DNA of 20,245 nucleotides, from assembly GCA_051873875.1 (NCBI GenBank), contig JBJEFI010000016.1:1-20245 (forward strand), read 5' to 3'. Below the pieces are notes generated by a model. The model was not told where the DNA came from and ran no database searches. It saw only the letters and a list, made by a program, of their open reading frames with translations. Positions 1 to 7,984 of the stretch are shown here, in pieces. The translations under genes were made by a program, and so were the position numbers. This DNA is from JBJEFI01 sp051873875 (GTDB lineage Bacteria; Bacillota; Bacilli; Bacillales; Bacillaceae_G). How positions within the stretch are numbered: the stretch's first letter is position 1; each line of letters opens with the position of its first letter.

Positions 1-10
1 GGCCTTTTTT
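1..10. terminator. possible 3' end of an upstream terminator, cut by the window edge
   Basis: The window opens with GGCC followed by six T, which looks like the closing arm and T-tract of a plus-strand intrinsic terminator. The other arm would lie outside the window, so this cannot be confirmed. Confidence 0.25.
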
Positions 11-28
11 ATCTTATTGAAAGACATG

Positions 29-64
29 AAAAAGATAGTAGGAAATATCCTTACTATCTTTTTT
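29..64. terminator. bidirectional intrinsic terminator downstream of the NCS1 permease gene
   Basis: AAAAAGATAGTA (29-40) pairs perfectly with TACTATCTTTTT (52-63). The stem continues as GGA/TCC with one bulged T and a 4-base loop. The A-run on one arm and T-run on the other make it usable from both strands. It lies 35 bases past the stop of the minus-strand permease gene and would also end plus-strand transcription entering from the left. Confidence 0.85.
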
Positions 65-98
65 AGTTGGGAAATTATATAGCATAATGAATTATTTA

Positions 99-1565
99 TT
101 ATGCAGGTGACTTTGTTTTCGATAAGGAAACGGGCGCTGGTGGATGAATTTTCATTAAGGCAACATACACAATAAAGGAAATGAAGACACCAACAAACCA
201 AGAAATATCATAGAGTAATTCAAAGGTTGGATAAACAAAGCCAATCAGTGAAAAAAAGGCACCTAGTATAGTTGCGACAAAGGCTCGATAATTATAGCCT
301 TTATAGAAGGTATAACGGCCATTTTTTGTGTATAAATCTTCTACAACTAGTGTCCGTTTTTTAATAATAAAATAGTCAGCAATCATAATACCTGCTACAG
401 GGCCTAAGACACCACCAATAATGTTAAGGAATGTAAAAACTGTATCTGGATTCTCCATTAATTTCCAAGGAACTGTAAATAAAGCAAGTAGTGCAGTTAA
501 GTAAGAGCCACGCTTAAAATTAATATATTTAGGAAGAAGATTCGCTAAGTCATAAGCTGGGGACACGAGATTAGCAGCTACGTTTACAGAAATAGCCGCA
601 ATACATAAGGTAATAACCGATACAGCAATAATAAATGGATGATCAAAATAGGCTAAAATACCAACTACATCCCAAATTGGTTCACCAAAGGCAACTTGAG
701 AACCAGATGTAACCGTAATACTTGCGAAGGCAAATAAAGCAAATGTACCTGGTAATCCGAAAAATTGACCACGAATTTGATCTTTTTGTGAGGCAGCAAA
801 GCGAGTGAAATCGGGAATATTTAAAATCAATGTAGCCCAATATCCCATAATAGCTGTCACGCCTGTCAGAAATGGCCAAAATAATTCGGAAAATGTTTGG
901 TATTTTCCTACTTGAGAATAAATGGGTCCTAGCCCACCTGCAATATCAATTGCCCACCAAACCATCCCGCCAAAAACAACATACACTAAAGGACCAGCCC
1001 ATGCCTCAAATCGCTTAATTGATTCCATTCCATGATGTAGAACAAGTAAATGAATAGCCCAAAAAAGTAAAAAGGAAATCATTCCAGATACATGAAGGCC
1101 AAAAATGTTAAAATCTCCACCTAAATTATTAAATCCTGGCCATAAATTTAATATTAAAATATTAATTGCGGCACTTCCTGCAAATACTTGTATTCCGAAC
1201 CACATAATTGCCACGAAACCTCGGAGTAAAGCAGGAATATTTGCACCAAAAATACCAAAGGAAGAACGAATAAGTACTGGAAACGGAATACCATACTTTG
1301 TTCCTGCATGACCAATTAAAGAAAGAGCAACGAATAAAATTAAAGAAGCAACAATGATAATACTTAATACTTGCCAAGGAGAAAGTCCGATTGCGATTAA
1401 GCCACCTACTGTTGCATATGTAGGGATATTGTGCAAACAGCCCATCCATATTGCAGCAAAGTTAAAGGTTTTCCAAGTTCTATCCTTTTTCTCGACGGGA
1501 AGTAAGTCTTTGTTGCTTAAAGAATCGACAACGACACCTTCATTTGAAATTCTTAGCTTACTCAT
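99..1565 (-). CDS. pucI: NCS1 family nucleobase/allantoin/hydantoin permease, PucI-like
   Basis: An integral membrane symporter of the nucleobase:cation symporter-1 family, 488 aa, the usual length with about 12 membrane segments. The N-terminal family signature (DLLP...RTWKTFNFAAIWMGCLHNIPTY) is intact, and from memory the whole sequence closely resembles B. subtilis PucI (allantoin permease). It diverges from a complete reductive pyrimidine degradation operon, so uracil, thymine, dihydropyrimidine or a hydantoin is a more likely substrate here than allantoin; that is inference from context. A GTG lies one codon upstream of the ATG, but the AAGGGG site is 7 bases from the ATG and only 4 from the GTG, so the ATG ending at 1565 is preferred. 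A short inverted repeat CTAGC/GCTAG (about 1589-1610) lies in its leader. The family is certain; the exact substrate is not. Confidence 0.9.
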   Translation of the reverse strand: MSKLRISNEGVVVDSLSNKDLLPVEKKDRTWKTFNFAAIWMGCLHNIPTYATVGGLIAIGLSPWQVLSIIIVASLILFVALSLIGHAGTKYGIPFPVLIRSSFGIFGANIPALLRGFVAIMWFGIQVFAGSAAINILILNLWPGFNNLGGDFNIFGLHVSGMISFLLFWAIHLLVLHHGMESIKRFEAWAGPLVYVVFGGMVWWAIDIAGGLGPIYSQVGKYQTFSELFWPFLTGVTAIMGYWATLILNIPDFTRFAASQKDQIRGQFFGLPGTFALFAFASITVTSGSQVAFGEPIWDVVGILAYFDHPFIIAVSVITLCIAAISVNVAANLVSPAYDLANLLPKYINFKRGSYLTALLALFTVPWKLMENPDTVFTFLNIIGGVLGPVAGIMIADYFIIKKRTLVVEDLYTKNGRYTFYKGYNYRAFVATILGAFFSLIGFVYPTFELLYDISWFVGVFISFIVYVALMKIHPPAPVSLSKTKSPA

Positions 1566-1659
1566 CACAAAACCCCTTTCATGTCCACACTAGCGTCCTG
1601 GCTTTTGCTAGATGTTATAAAATATAAGGCATATTTTTTAGATTATCACAAAATAAATA

Positions 1660-1681
1660 CATAATTTTTCGCCAAATTATG
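1660..1681. promoter_or_regulatory. 22-bp palindrome in the divergent promoter region, candidate operator
   Basis: CATAATTT (1660-1667) and AAATTATG (1674-1681) are perfect inverted arms separated by TTCGCC. It sits between the permease gene and the catabolic operon, about 95 bases from the permease start and 160 from the amidohydrolase start, where a shared regulator could act. The interior matches the CodY box AATTTTCWGAAAATT at about 11 of 15 positions, so CodY is one candidate. An unlinked dedicated regulator is equally possible. Confidence 0.4.
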
Positions 1682-1760
1682 CGGAGATAATAAACGAGAT
1701 AAATCGTATTCACTATTAATATTGTTACGTTTTAAACTTATAAAAAATAATTTTCCTAGG

Positions 1761-1789
1761 TTGTAGTTTTACTAATTATTTCATATATA
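1761..1789 (+). promoter_or_regulatory. candidate SigA-type promoter of the pyrimidine catabolism operon
   Basis: TTGTAG (1761-1766), a 17-base spacer and TATATA (1784-1789). Transcription would start near 1796, giving a leader of about 45 bases before the ATG at 1841. The hexamers are moderate matches, and an alternative upstream pair (TTGTTA ... AATAAT, from about 1723) cannot be excluded. Confidence 0.35.
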
Positions 1790-1802
1790 TCTACTAACTA
1801 TT

Positions 1803-1822
1803 TAACTGTCCAAAGGCAGTTA
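1803..1822 (+). promoter_or_regulatory. small inverted repeat directly before the operon's first ribosome binding site
   Basis: TAACTG and CAGTTA are perfect 6-base arms around TCCAAAGG. A wider CTAACT/AGTTAG pairing (about 1794-1823) is an alternative fold. It ends 5 bases before GGAGGG (1828-1833), so it could be an operator or an RNA hairpin influencing translation. The half-site TAACTG/CAGTTA recurs in the palindrome before the YczE-like gene. Confidence 0.3.
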
Positions 1823-1840
1823 GGATTGGAGGGTATAAAA

Positions 1841-2731
1841 ATGAGTGATCGAGTTGTGATTGGATTAATTCAAGCGAAGAATGACGTAGATGGAAGTGAG
1901 CCGGTAGCAGTACATAAGAAAGTGGCAATTGAAAAGCATGTGAAATTGATTAAGGAAGCAGCAGACAAAGGAGCTAATATTATTTGTTTACAGGAAATTT
2001 TTTATGGTCCATATTTTTGTACGGAACAAAATCCAAAATGGTATGGTGCAGCAGAAGAGATACCAAATGGACCAACTGTAAGGTTGATGCAAGAAATCGC
2101 CAAAGAACATGGTGTAGTCCTTATTGTGCCAATTTATGAGCAAGAAGGAATTTCTACTTATTACAATACGGCAGCGGTCATTGATGCGGATGGCTCTTAT
2201 TTAGGAAAGTATCGAAAACAACACATTCCTCAAGTAGGTGTGGAAAAAGAGGGCTGTGGTTTTTGGGAAAAATATTATTTTAAACCGGGTAACCTTGGGT
2301 ATCCTGTTTTTGATACAGAGTTTGGAAAAATTGGTGTATACATTTGCTACGATCGTCATTTCCCAGAAGGTGCTAGATTGCTAGGGTTAAATGGGGCTGA
2401 AATTGTGTTTAATCCATCGGCAACGGTTGCTGGATTATCGGAATATTTATGGAAACTTGAACAACCTGCTCATGCTGTTGCCAATGGATACTATGTTGCC
2501 GCTATTAATCGAGTAGGTGTGGAATCTCCGTGGGAAATGGGGGAATTTTATGGCCAATCTTATTTAGTAGATCCAAGAGGAAATTTTGTCAGTATGGGTT
2601 CACGTGATCAGGACGAAGTGATTATCGGTGTAATGGATAAAAAATTAATTCGTCAAGTTCGTGATGTGTGGCAATTTTACCGTGATAGAAGACCTGAGAC
2701 ATACAATGAAATGACAGCTTTACTTCCATGA
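1841..2731 (+). CDS. nitrilase-superfamily amidohydrolase, probable beta-ureidopropionase (N-carbamoyl-beta-alanine amidohydrolase)
   Basis: Predicted to hydrolyse N-carbamoyl-beta-alanine (or N-carbamoyl-beta-aminoisobutyrate) to the beta-amino acid, CO2 and NH3, the last step of reductive pyrimidine breakdown. The 296-aa cytoplasmic protein carries the nitrilase Glu-Lys-Cys triad: Glu52 in LQEIFYG, Lys126 in YRKQHIP and Cys169 in ICYDRHFPEGAR. The frame is open from a TTG at 1826, but that codon precedes GGAGGG (1828-1833), which points to the ATG at 1841 with 7-base spacing. It is the first gene of the operon, with preT following after a short gap. The reaction is inferred from neighbours; related family members include N-carbamoylputrescine amidase and N-carbamoyl-D-amino acid hydrolase, and the motifs alone do not separate them. 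Confidence 0.85.
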   Translation: MSDRVVIGLIQAKNDVDGSEPVAVHKKVAIEKHVKLIKEAADKGANIICLQEIFYGPYFCTEQNPKWYGAAEEIPNGPTVRLMQEIAKEHGVVLIVPIYEQEGISTYYNTAAVIDADGSYLGKYRKQHIPQVGVEKEGCGFWEKYYFKPGNLGYPVFDTEFGKIGVYICYDRHFPEGARLLGLNGAEIVFNPSATVAGLSEYLWKLEQPAHAVANGYYVAAINRVGVESPWEMGEFYGQSYLVDPRGNFVSMGSRDQDEVIIGVMDKKLIRQVRDVWQFYRDRRPETYNEMTALLP

Positions 2732-2748
2732 AAAAGGGGGGTGTCACG

Positions 2749-4092
2749 TTGATAATTGATCGAGAGAAACTCCAACATAATTTTGAAGAAATGGTTCCGT
2801 CTTTTTCAAAACAAGAAGCAATAGAGGAGGCAAATCGCTGTCTATATTGTTATGATGCACCCTGTATTAAAGCATGTCCAACTGGAATTGATATTCCTTC
2901 TTTTATTAAAAAGATAGCAACAGACAATGTAAAAGGATCGGCAAGAATTATTATGGAGGCAAATCCCATTGGTGCAACGTGTAGTCGTGTTTGTCCAACA
3001 GAAGAGCTATGTGAGGGGGCATGTGTATTAAATGATTCGACAAAACCAATTTTAATTGGAATGCTTCAGCGCTATGCAACAGATCATGCAATCACAAACC
3101 AACTTCGTCTTTTTTCTACTCCCCAAAAAGAAAACGGAACAGTAGCGGTTATTGGTAGTGGACCAGCTGGATTGTCAGCTGCAAGACAATTGGCGTTGCT
3201 TGGCTATGATGTAACTGTATTTGAAGCAGAACAAGAAGGAGGGGGATTAAATCGTACAGGTATTGTTTCCTTTCGATTACCAAAATCCATTCCTACTTGG
3301 GAAGTACAGCAAGTAAAAGATTTAGGTGTAACCTTTTTCTTTAATACAATGGTTGGAAGAGATATTTCTTTTGCCCAATTACAAGAACAATTTGATGCCA
3401 TTATTGTGGCAGTAGGGCTGGGAAAGGTTCCTGCTTTAGGGTTAGAAGTTGAAGAAAATGTCATTGATGCATTGGAGTTTATTCGCCAAACAAAGGAAGG
3501 GACTATTCCAACGTATGTAAAAGATAAAAAAGTAGTGGTAATTGGCGCTGGAAATACGGCTATTGATGCCGCCACTTGTGCAATTCGATTAGGTGCAGAA
3601 AAAGTAACGATGATGTATCGCCGAACAGAAAAAGAAATGACGGCTTATCAATTTGAATATGAATCAGCAAAGCAACATGGTGTTCAATTTCAATTTTTGG
3701 CAACACCAGTTAGAATACAACAGACAATAGATAAGCTTCAAATACAATGGATGCCTATGAAACTTGGTGAAATAGAAAGAGATGGACGGAGAAGACCAAT
3801 TCCGGCATCCTCTATTCCTATAAAGGAAGAAGTAGATTATGTGATCCGCGCCATCGGTCAAGAACGATTTATTGATTTTGTTGAACAAATAGGTATTAAG
3901 CATAATAAAGGTGTTATTGCTGTGACAGATGGATATGAAACAAATATAGAAAATGTTTTTGCGTGTGGGGATTGTATTTTTGAGAAAGGACTAGGAGAGG
4001 CAACTGTTGTTCATGCGGCACAACAAGGGAAGGAAGTGGCGAAAGCTGTTCATCATAAATTACAGGCAAACCTAATTCAGGGAAAGGAGTGA
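2749..4092 (+). CDS. preT: NAD(P)-dependent dihydropyrimidine dehydrogenase subunit PreT
   Basis: The electron-input subunit of PreTA, taking electrons from NAD(P)H through FAD and Fe-S clusters to PreA. In the 447-aa protein the order is: N-terminal Fe-S domain with Cys31/34/39/43 and Cys78/82/88/92; Gln107, aligning by eye with the unusual Gln cluster ligand (Gln156) of mammalian DPD; FAD-binding GSGPAG near 136-141; NAD(P)-binding GAGNTAID near 267; and the C-terminal FAD motif ENVFACGDC near 401-409. An ATG at 2728 overlaps the previous stop (ATGA) but has no clear ribosome site. AAGGGGGG (2734-2740) is well placed for the TTG at 2749, which I prefer; the difference is 7 residues. preA follows 4 bases after the stop. 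GltD-type subunits share the fold, but the preA and hydA neighbours settle the assignment. Confidence 0.93.
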   Translation: MIIDREKLQHNFEEMVPSFSKQEAIEEANRCLYCYDAPCIKACPTGIDIPSFIKKIATDNVKGSARIIMEANPIGATCSRVCPTEELCEGACVLNDSTKPILIGMLQRYATDHAITNQLRLFSTPQKENGTVAVIGSGPAGLSAARQLALLGYDVTVFEAEQEGGGLNRTGIVSFRLPKSIPTWEVQQVKDLGVTFFFNTMVGRDISFAQLQEQFDAIIVAVGLGKVPALGLEVEENVIDALEFIRQTKEGTIPTYVKDKKVVVIGAGNTAIDAATCAIRLGAEKVTMMYRRTEKEMTAYQFEYESAKQHGVQFQFLATPVRIQQTIDKLQIQWMPMKLGEIERDGRRRPIPASSIPIKEEVDYVIRAIGQERFIDFVEQIGIKHNKGVIAVTDGYETNIENVFACGDCIFEKGLGEATVVHAAQQGKEVAKAVHHKLQANLIQGKE

Positions 4093-4096
4093 GTAA

Positions 4097-5356
4097 ATGG
4101 TTGATTTGACTGTATCTTTTGCAGGTATTACTTCTCCGAATCCATTTTGGTTAGCTTCTGCCCCACCAACGAATTCTGGGTATCAAGTACAACGGGCCTT
4201 TGAAGCTGGCTGGGGTGGAGCTGTTTGGAAAACACTTGGAGACCCAATTTTAAATGTTTCTTCTCGCTTTGGCGCTTTACATTTAAAAAACCAACGAATA
4301 GTAGGCTTTAATAATATTGAATTGATTACGGATCGTCCACTCCATGTTAATTTAAAAGAAATAGAAGAAACAAAAAAGAAATTCCCTAATCATACGATTA
4401 TCGCTTCTTTAATGGTAGAGCCAAAGCAAGAAAAGTGGCATGAGATTGTAAAGCGAGTAGAAGACGTTGGTGTAGATGGGTTAGAGCTAAATTTTGGTTG
4501 TCCTCATGGAATGGCAGAACGCGGTATGGGTTCAGCTTCGGGGCAAGTTCCAGCTTTAGTGGAGCAACAAACCTATTGGGTAAAAGAGGTTGCTACTACA
4601 CCTGTTATTGTAAAATTAACACCAAATATTACGGATATAACAGCGACGGCAGAGGGTGCTGCCAAGGGTGGTGCCGATGCAATTAGTTTAATTAATACAA
4701 TAAATAGTTTAATTGGTGTGGATATTAATAGTTGGACACCATTGCCAAATGTAGCAGGTAAAGGGGCTCATGGGGGATATTGTGGTCCTGCGGTTAAACC
4801 AATTGCCTTGAATATGGTAGCAGAATGTGCGAGAAGTTCACATATTCCTATTCCGATTTCTGGAATAGGTGGTATTGGCACATGGCAAGACGCTGTTGAA
4901 TTTTTATTAATGGGTGCAAGCAATGTGCAAGTTTGTACGGCAGCTATGCATCATGGATTCCGAATTGTGGAAGACATGGTTGATGGGTTAACAAATTATT
5001 TAGAAGAAAAAGGATTACATTCCCCAATGGAATTAACAGGGAAAGCTATATCTACTTATCAAAACTGGGGTGACTTAGATTTAAATTATAAAGTGGTAGC
5101 TCGAATTAATAATGATACATGTATTCATTGCAACAAATGCTATATTGCCTGTGAAGACACATCTCATCAATGTATTGAGCGTGTAGTGACAAGTGAAGGG
5201 AAAGAAGTATTACAAGTGCGAGAAGAAGATTGTGTTGGCTGTAATTTATGTTCATTAGTTTGTCCAGTTGAAGATACGATTTCTATGATACCACTTGATA
5301 CTGGTGCACCAATTATGACATGGAACGATCGTCAACGAATTATTCAACAAATATAG
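4097..5356 (+). CDS. preA: NAD(P)-dependent dihydropyrimidine dehydrogenase subunit PreA
   Basis: The FMN-containing catalytic subunit that reduces uracil or thymine to the 5,6-dihydro form. The 419-aa protein has an N-terminal dihydroorotate-dehydrogenase-like TIM barrel (about 1-310) with NFGCPHGMAERGMG (132-145), KLTPNITD (173-180) and GGYCGPAVKPIAL (226-238). A C-terminal domain with two [4Fe-4S] sites follows: Cys342/345/348/352 and Cys379/382/385/389. The catalytic-loop position matching mammalian Cys671 (in GMGLACGQ) is Ser148 here (GMGSASGQ). Class 2 dihydroorotate dehydrogenases use Ser as catalytic base, so this need not be inactivating. The ribosome site GGAAAGGAG precedes the ATG. 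It is tightly packed between preT (4-base gap) and hydA (16-base gap). Confidence 0.94.
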   Translation: MVDLTVSFAGITSPNPFWLASAPPTNSGYQVQRAFEAGWGGAVWKTLGDPILNVSSRFGALHLKNQRIVGFNNIELITDRPLHVNLKEIEETKKKFPNHTIIASLMVEPKQEKWHEIVKRVEDVGVDGLELNFGCPHGMAERGMGSASGQVPALVEQQTYWVKEVATTPVIVKLTPNITDITATAEGAAKGGADAISLINTINSLIGVDINSWTPLPNVAGKGAHGGYCGPAVKPIALNMVAECARSSHIPIPISGIGGIGTWQDAVEFLLMGASNVQVCTAAMHHGFRIVEDMVDGLTNYLEEKGLHSPMELTGKAISTYQNWGDLDLNYKVVARINNDTCIHCNKCYIACEDTSHQCIERVVTSEGKEVLQVREEDCVGCNLCSLVCPVEDTISMIPLDTGAPIMTWNDRQRIIQQI

Positions 5357-5372
5357 TAAGTGAGGCGAAAGA

Positions 5373-6773
5373 ATGAGAAAGTTAATTAAGCATGGTCATA
5401 TTGTGACAGAATCAACTTCTTTTTATGGTGATATTTTAATAGAGAATGAAAAAATCATTGAAATAGCTACGGATATTGAAGACGCCACAGCAGAGATAAT
5501 TAATGCTAATGGAAATTATGTCATTCCAGGCGGGATAGATCCTCATACACATTTGGATATGCCTTTTGGAGGGACAGTAACAAAGGACGATTTTGAAACA
5601 GGAACAAGAGCGGCAGCTTTTGGAGGAACAACGACAATCATCGATTTTTGTTTAACAGAGAAGGGAAAAACATTACAGTCAGCGTTACAGCAATGGCATG
5701 AAAAAGCGAATAACAAAGCATCCATTGATTATGGTTTTCATTTAATGATTAGTGAAATTAATGAAGATGTGTTACATGAGCTAGATACTATTGTGAAGGA
5801 AGAAGGGGTTACATCCTTTAAAGTGTTTATGGCTTACAAAAATGTACTTCAAGCGGATGATGGTACATTGTATAAAACATTGCTTGCCGCAAAAGAATTA
5901 GGGGCACTTGTAATGGTTCATGCTGAAAATGGGGATGTCATTGATTATTTAGTAAATGATGCGTTGGAAAAAGGAGAGACGGAACCTATTTATCATGCAT
6001 TGACTCGACCTTCTCAATTAGAAGGAGAGGCGACTGGGCGAGCAGCAGTATTAGCTGAATTAACAGATTCAAGGTTATATGTTGTCCATGTTACATGTGC
6101 AGAGGCAGTTGAACATATTGTGAAGGCGAGAAATCGGGGCATTCAAGTATGGGGAGAAACATGCCCACAATATATTACGTTAGATGTTAGTTATTTAGAA
6201 AAACCAAATTTTGAAGGGGCAAAATATGTATGGTCACCGCCATTACGAGAAGCCTCACATCAACAAGCGCTTTGGGAAGCATTGGCAAGTGGTGGATTGC
6301 AGACAATTGGATCTGATCAATGCTCGTTTGATTTTGTTGGGCAAAAAGAGCTTGGCCGTAATGATTTTTCAAAGATTCCAAATGGTGGTCCTATGATTGA
6401 GGATAGAATGCGAATCCTCTTTTCAGAAGGAGTTTGCAAAAAACGAATTACAATGAACCAATACGTAGAATTAACATCAACAAATAGTGCTAAATTATTT
6501 GGACTTTACCCACAAAAAGGAACACTTCAAGTTGGCAGTGATGCAGACATTGTTATTTTAAACCCTAATGTAGAAGATGTACTTTCGGTTAAAACACATC
6601 ATATGGCAGTAGATTATAACGCTTTCGAAGGCATGAAAGTAACAGGAAAAATTGAAACCGTTATGCTTCGAGGAACTATCATTGTTGAAAATGATACGTT
6701 TAAAGGAAAGTCAGGAGAAGGACGTTTCTTAAAACGAAAAACCTTTCTATCCAAAACACTTATTACCCAATAA
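5373..6773 (+). CDS. hydA: dihydropyrimidinase / D-hydantoinase
   Basis: A binuclear metal amidohydrolase that opens dihydrouracil or dihydrothymine to the N-carbamoyl-beta-amino acid; such enzymes often also cleave 5-substituted hydantoins. At 466 aa it has normal family length. All metal ligands are visible: His58 and His60 (DPHTH), the carboxylated Lys150 (TSFKVFMAYK), His183 (VHAENGD), His239 (YVVHVTC) and Asp315 (GSDQCSFD). These numbers agree with Geobacillus D-hydantoinase as I recall it. The ATG at 5373 follows a modest GAGG site. It supplies the substrate of the operon's first gene product. The core is complete with no sign of decay. Confidence 0.94.
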   Translation: MRKLIKHGHIVTESTSFYGDILIENEKIIEIATDIEDATAEIINANGNYVIPGGIDPHTHLDMPFGGTVTKDDFETGTRAAAFGGTTTIIDFCLTEKGKTLQSALQQWHEKANNKASIDYGFHLMISEINEDVLHELDTIVKEEGVTSFKVFMAYKNVLQADDGTLYKTLLAAKELGALVMVHAENGDVIDYLVNDALEKGETEPIYHALTRPSQLEGEATGRAAVLAELTDSRLYVVHVTCAEAVEHIVKARNRGIQVWGETCPQYITLDVSYLEKPNFEGAKYVWSPPLREASHQQALWEALASGGLQTIGSDQCSFDFVGQKELGRNDFSKIPNGGPMIEDRMRILFSEGVCKKRITMNQYVELTSTNSAKLFGLYPQKGTLQVGSDADIVILNPNVEDVLSVKTHHMAVDYNAFEGMKVTGKIETVMLRGTIIVENDTFKGKSGEGRFLKRKTFLSKTLITQ

Positions 6774-6785
6774 GGAGGAGAGGAA

Positions 6786-6980
6786 ATGAGTGAGTATGCA
6801 CAAGAATGCAAAGAGAAAGAAAAATTGTTAGCGCTAAAAGAGCAAGCTTATAAAATTATAAGTGCAAAAGAATGTTTAAATGGAACGATGTTAACATTTA
6901 AGCATGAACAAACAAATGAAGTAATAGATTTGACGTTAGAAACACCAGGAGCGAGAAAATATTTTTTGACATTGTTATAA
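6786..6980 (+). CDS. small uncharacterised protein at the end of the pyrimidine operon
   Basis: I do not recognise this 64-aa protein. It begins 12 bases after the hydA stop behind a very strong GGAGGAG site (from 6774) and ends just before the operon terminator, so it is almost certainly translated with the catabolic genes. The first half is Lys/Glu-rich and probably helical, the second half (from about residue 33) alternates hydrophobic and polar residues as in beta strands. Two cysteines are present (residues 8 and 30). There is no signal peptide or membrane segment. A role as an accessory factor for one of the four enzymes is speculation from position alone. Confidence 0.75.
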   Translation: MSEYAQECKEKEKLLALKEQAYKIISAKECLNGTMLTFKHEQTNEVIDLTLETPGARKYFLTLL

Positions 6981-6994
6981 GAAGTAACGAATAG

Positions 6995-7030
6995 CCCCTT
7001 ACTAGTTTTGTACTAATAAGGGGTTTTATC
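6995..7030 (+). terminator. intrinsic terminator of the pyrimidine operon
   Basis: CCCCTTA (6995-7001) pairs with TAAGGGG (7017-7023), with inner TAGT/ACTA pairing, followed by a short T-tract (7024-7027). It lies 15 bases past the stop of the 64-aa gene and defines the operon end. Confidence 0.85.
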
Positions 7031-7070
7031 TTTGTATGCTTTTCCTTGTACGACCAACTAAAAATTTAAT

Positions 7071-7099
7071 TTTGCATTTATATTTAAGTGAAATACAAT
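7071..7099 (+). promoter_or_regulatory. candidate SigA promoter of the TSUP permease gene
   Basis: TTTGCA (7071-7076), a 17-base spacer and TACAAT (7094-7099). It lies between the operon terminator and the ribosome binding site of the next gene, so that gene is probably a separate transcript. It also shows that translation is unlikely to begin at the ATG near 7036. Confidence 0.45.
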
Positions 7100-7143
7100 T
7101 CGTGATACGATTAGAGATATATTTTTTTAGAAAGGTGATTTAT

Positions 7144-7887
7144 ATGCATGACATTTTATTTATTATGGGTTTTGGATTTATAGCTGCATTTGTTGATGCA
7201 ATCGCCGGAGGGGGAGGATTAATTTCAGTTCCAGCCTTGTTATTTACAGGAATGCCACCTCAATTGGCATTAGGGACAAACAAACTTGGCTCTACCATGG
7301 GTTCTTTTGTTAGTTCAATGACTTATTTAAGGTCTAGTCATGCTGACAAAAAATTATTAAAAAAATTGATTCCTTTTACAGTAGTAGGCGCAATTATTGG
7401 TGTCTTTGTTCTTCGTCTTATTCCACCTGATAAATTAAAACCACTTATCATTTTCTTATTAATTGGAATTACAGTTTATACATTGGTGAAAAAACGAGCT
7501 AAAGATGGAGATGGGCATGTTGTTTTAACCACAGGAAAGTTTCTTTTTCTTATTACAATGGCTTGTGTCATCGGATTTTACGATGGTTTCTTTGGACCAG
7601 GAACAGGTTCTTTTTTAATTTTTAGTTTTACATTAGTAGGCATGACTTTTCTTCAAGCAGGTGCAAATGCCAAAATACTAAATTTCACTAGTAATTTAGT
7701 ATCTGCTATTACATTTGTTGGATTAGGAATGGTTGATTATAAGCTAGGAATTGCAATGGGGATAGGGATGATTCCAGGCGCTTATATAGGTTCTCACTTT
7801 GCCATTAAACAAGGAAGTCGCCTTGTAAAGCCAATGTTTATTGTGATTACTGTGTTTTTAATAGGAAAGCAATTATTCTTTTCTTAA
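7144..7887 (+). CDS. TSUP family (TauE/SafE, YfcA-like) membrane permease
   Basis: A 247-aa polytopic membrane protein of the sulfite/organic anion exporter family. The signature DAIAGGGGLISVPALL lies at residues 18-33, and the internally duplicated half has GFYDGFFGPGTGSF near 143-156, as expected for the two-repeat architecture. The frame is open from 7036, but AAAGGTGA (7131-7138) precedes the ATG at 7144, and the protein from there starts at the conserved first helix. The ligand is unknown; members move sulfite, sulfoacetate, taurine-derived or other small organic anions. It lies next to pyrimidine genes but is separated by a terminator and a likely promoter of its own. Confidence 0.88.
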   Translation: MHDILFIMGFGFIAAFVDAIAGGGGLISVPALLFTGMPPQLALGTNKLGSTMGSFVSSMTYLRSSHADKKLLKKLIPFTVVGAIIGVFVLRLIPPDKLKPLIIFLLIGITVYTLVKKRAKDGDGHVVLTTGKFLFLITMACVIGFYDGFFGPGTGSFLIFSFTLVGMTFLQAGANAKILNFTSNLVSAITFVGLGMVDYKLGIAMGIGMIPGAYIGSHFAIKQGSRLVKPMFIVITVFLIGKQLFFS

Positions 7888-7984
7888 TACTATATGTGAA
7901 CACACAGTAAATTTTTATCCTACACGAATGAACACTTATTAATTGGAAAATAGTAGGTATAATAAGAATTTGATTTTAACCCTC

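Noticed and set aside
682..1449. Secondary open frames on both strands inside the NCS1 permease gene
   Set aside because: They lie entirely within a clearly coding gene, lack ribosome sites and give aromatic/Ser-rich translations typical of off-frame reading.
1569..1840. Purine riboswitch, TnrA box, PucR box or sigma-54 promoter in the divergent region
   Set aside because: The GACTACG-type junctions, TGTNA-N6-TNACA, TTGGTTAA and GG-N10-GC patterns were looked for and not found; nearest matches fail at key positions.
2728..2748. ATG overlapping the amidohydrolase stop as the preT start
   Set aside because: It lacks an upstream ribosome site, while AAGGGGGG is well placed for the TTG at 2749; kept as an alternative only.
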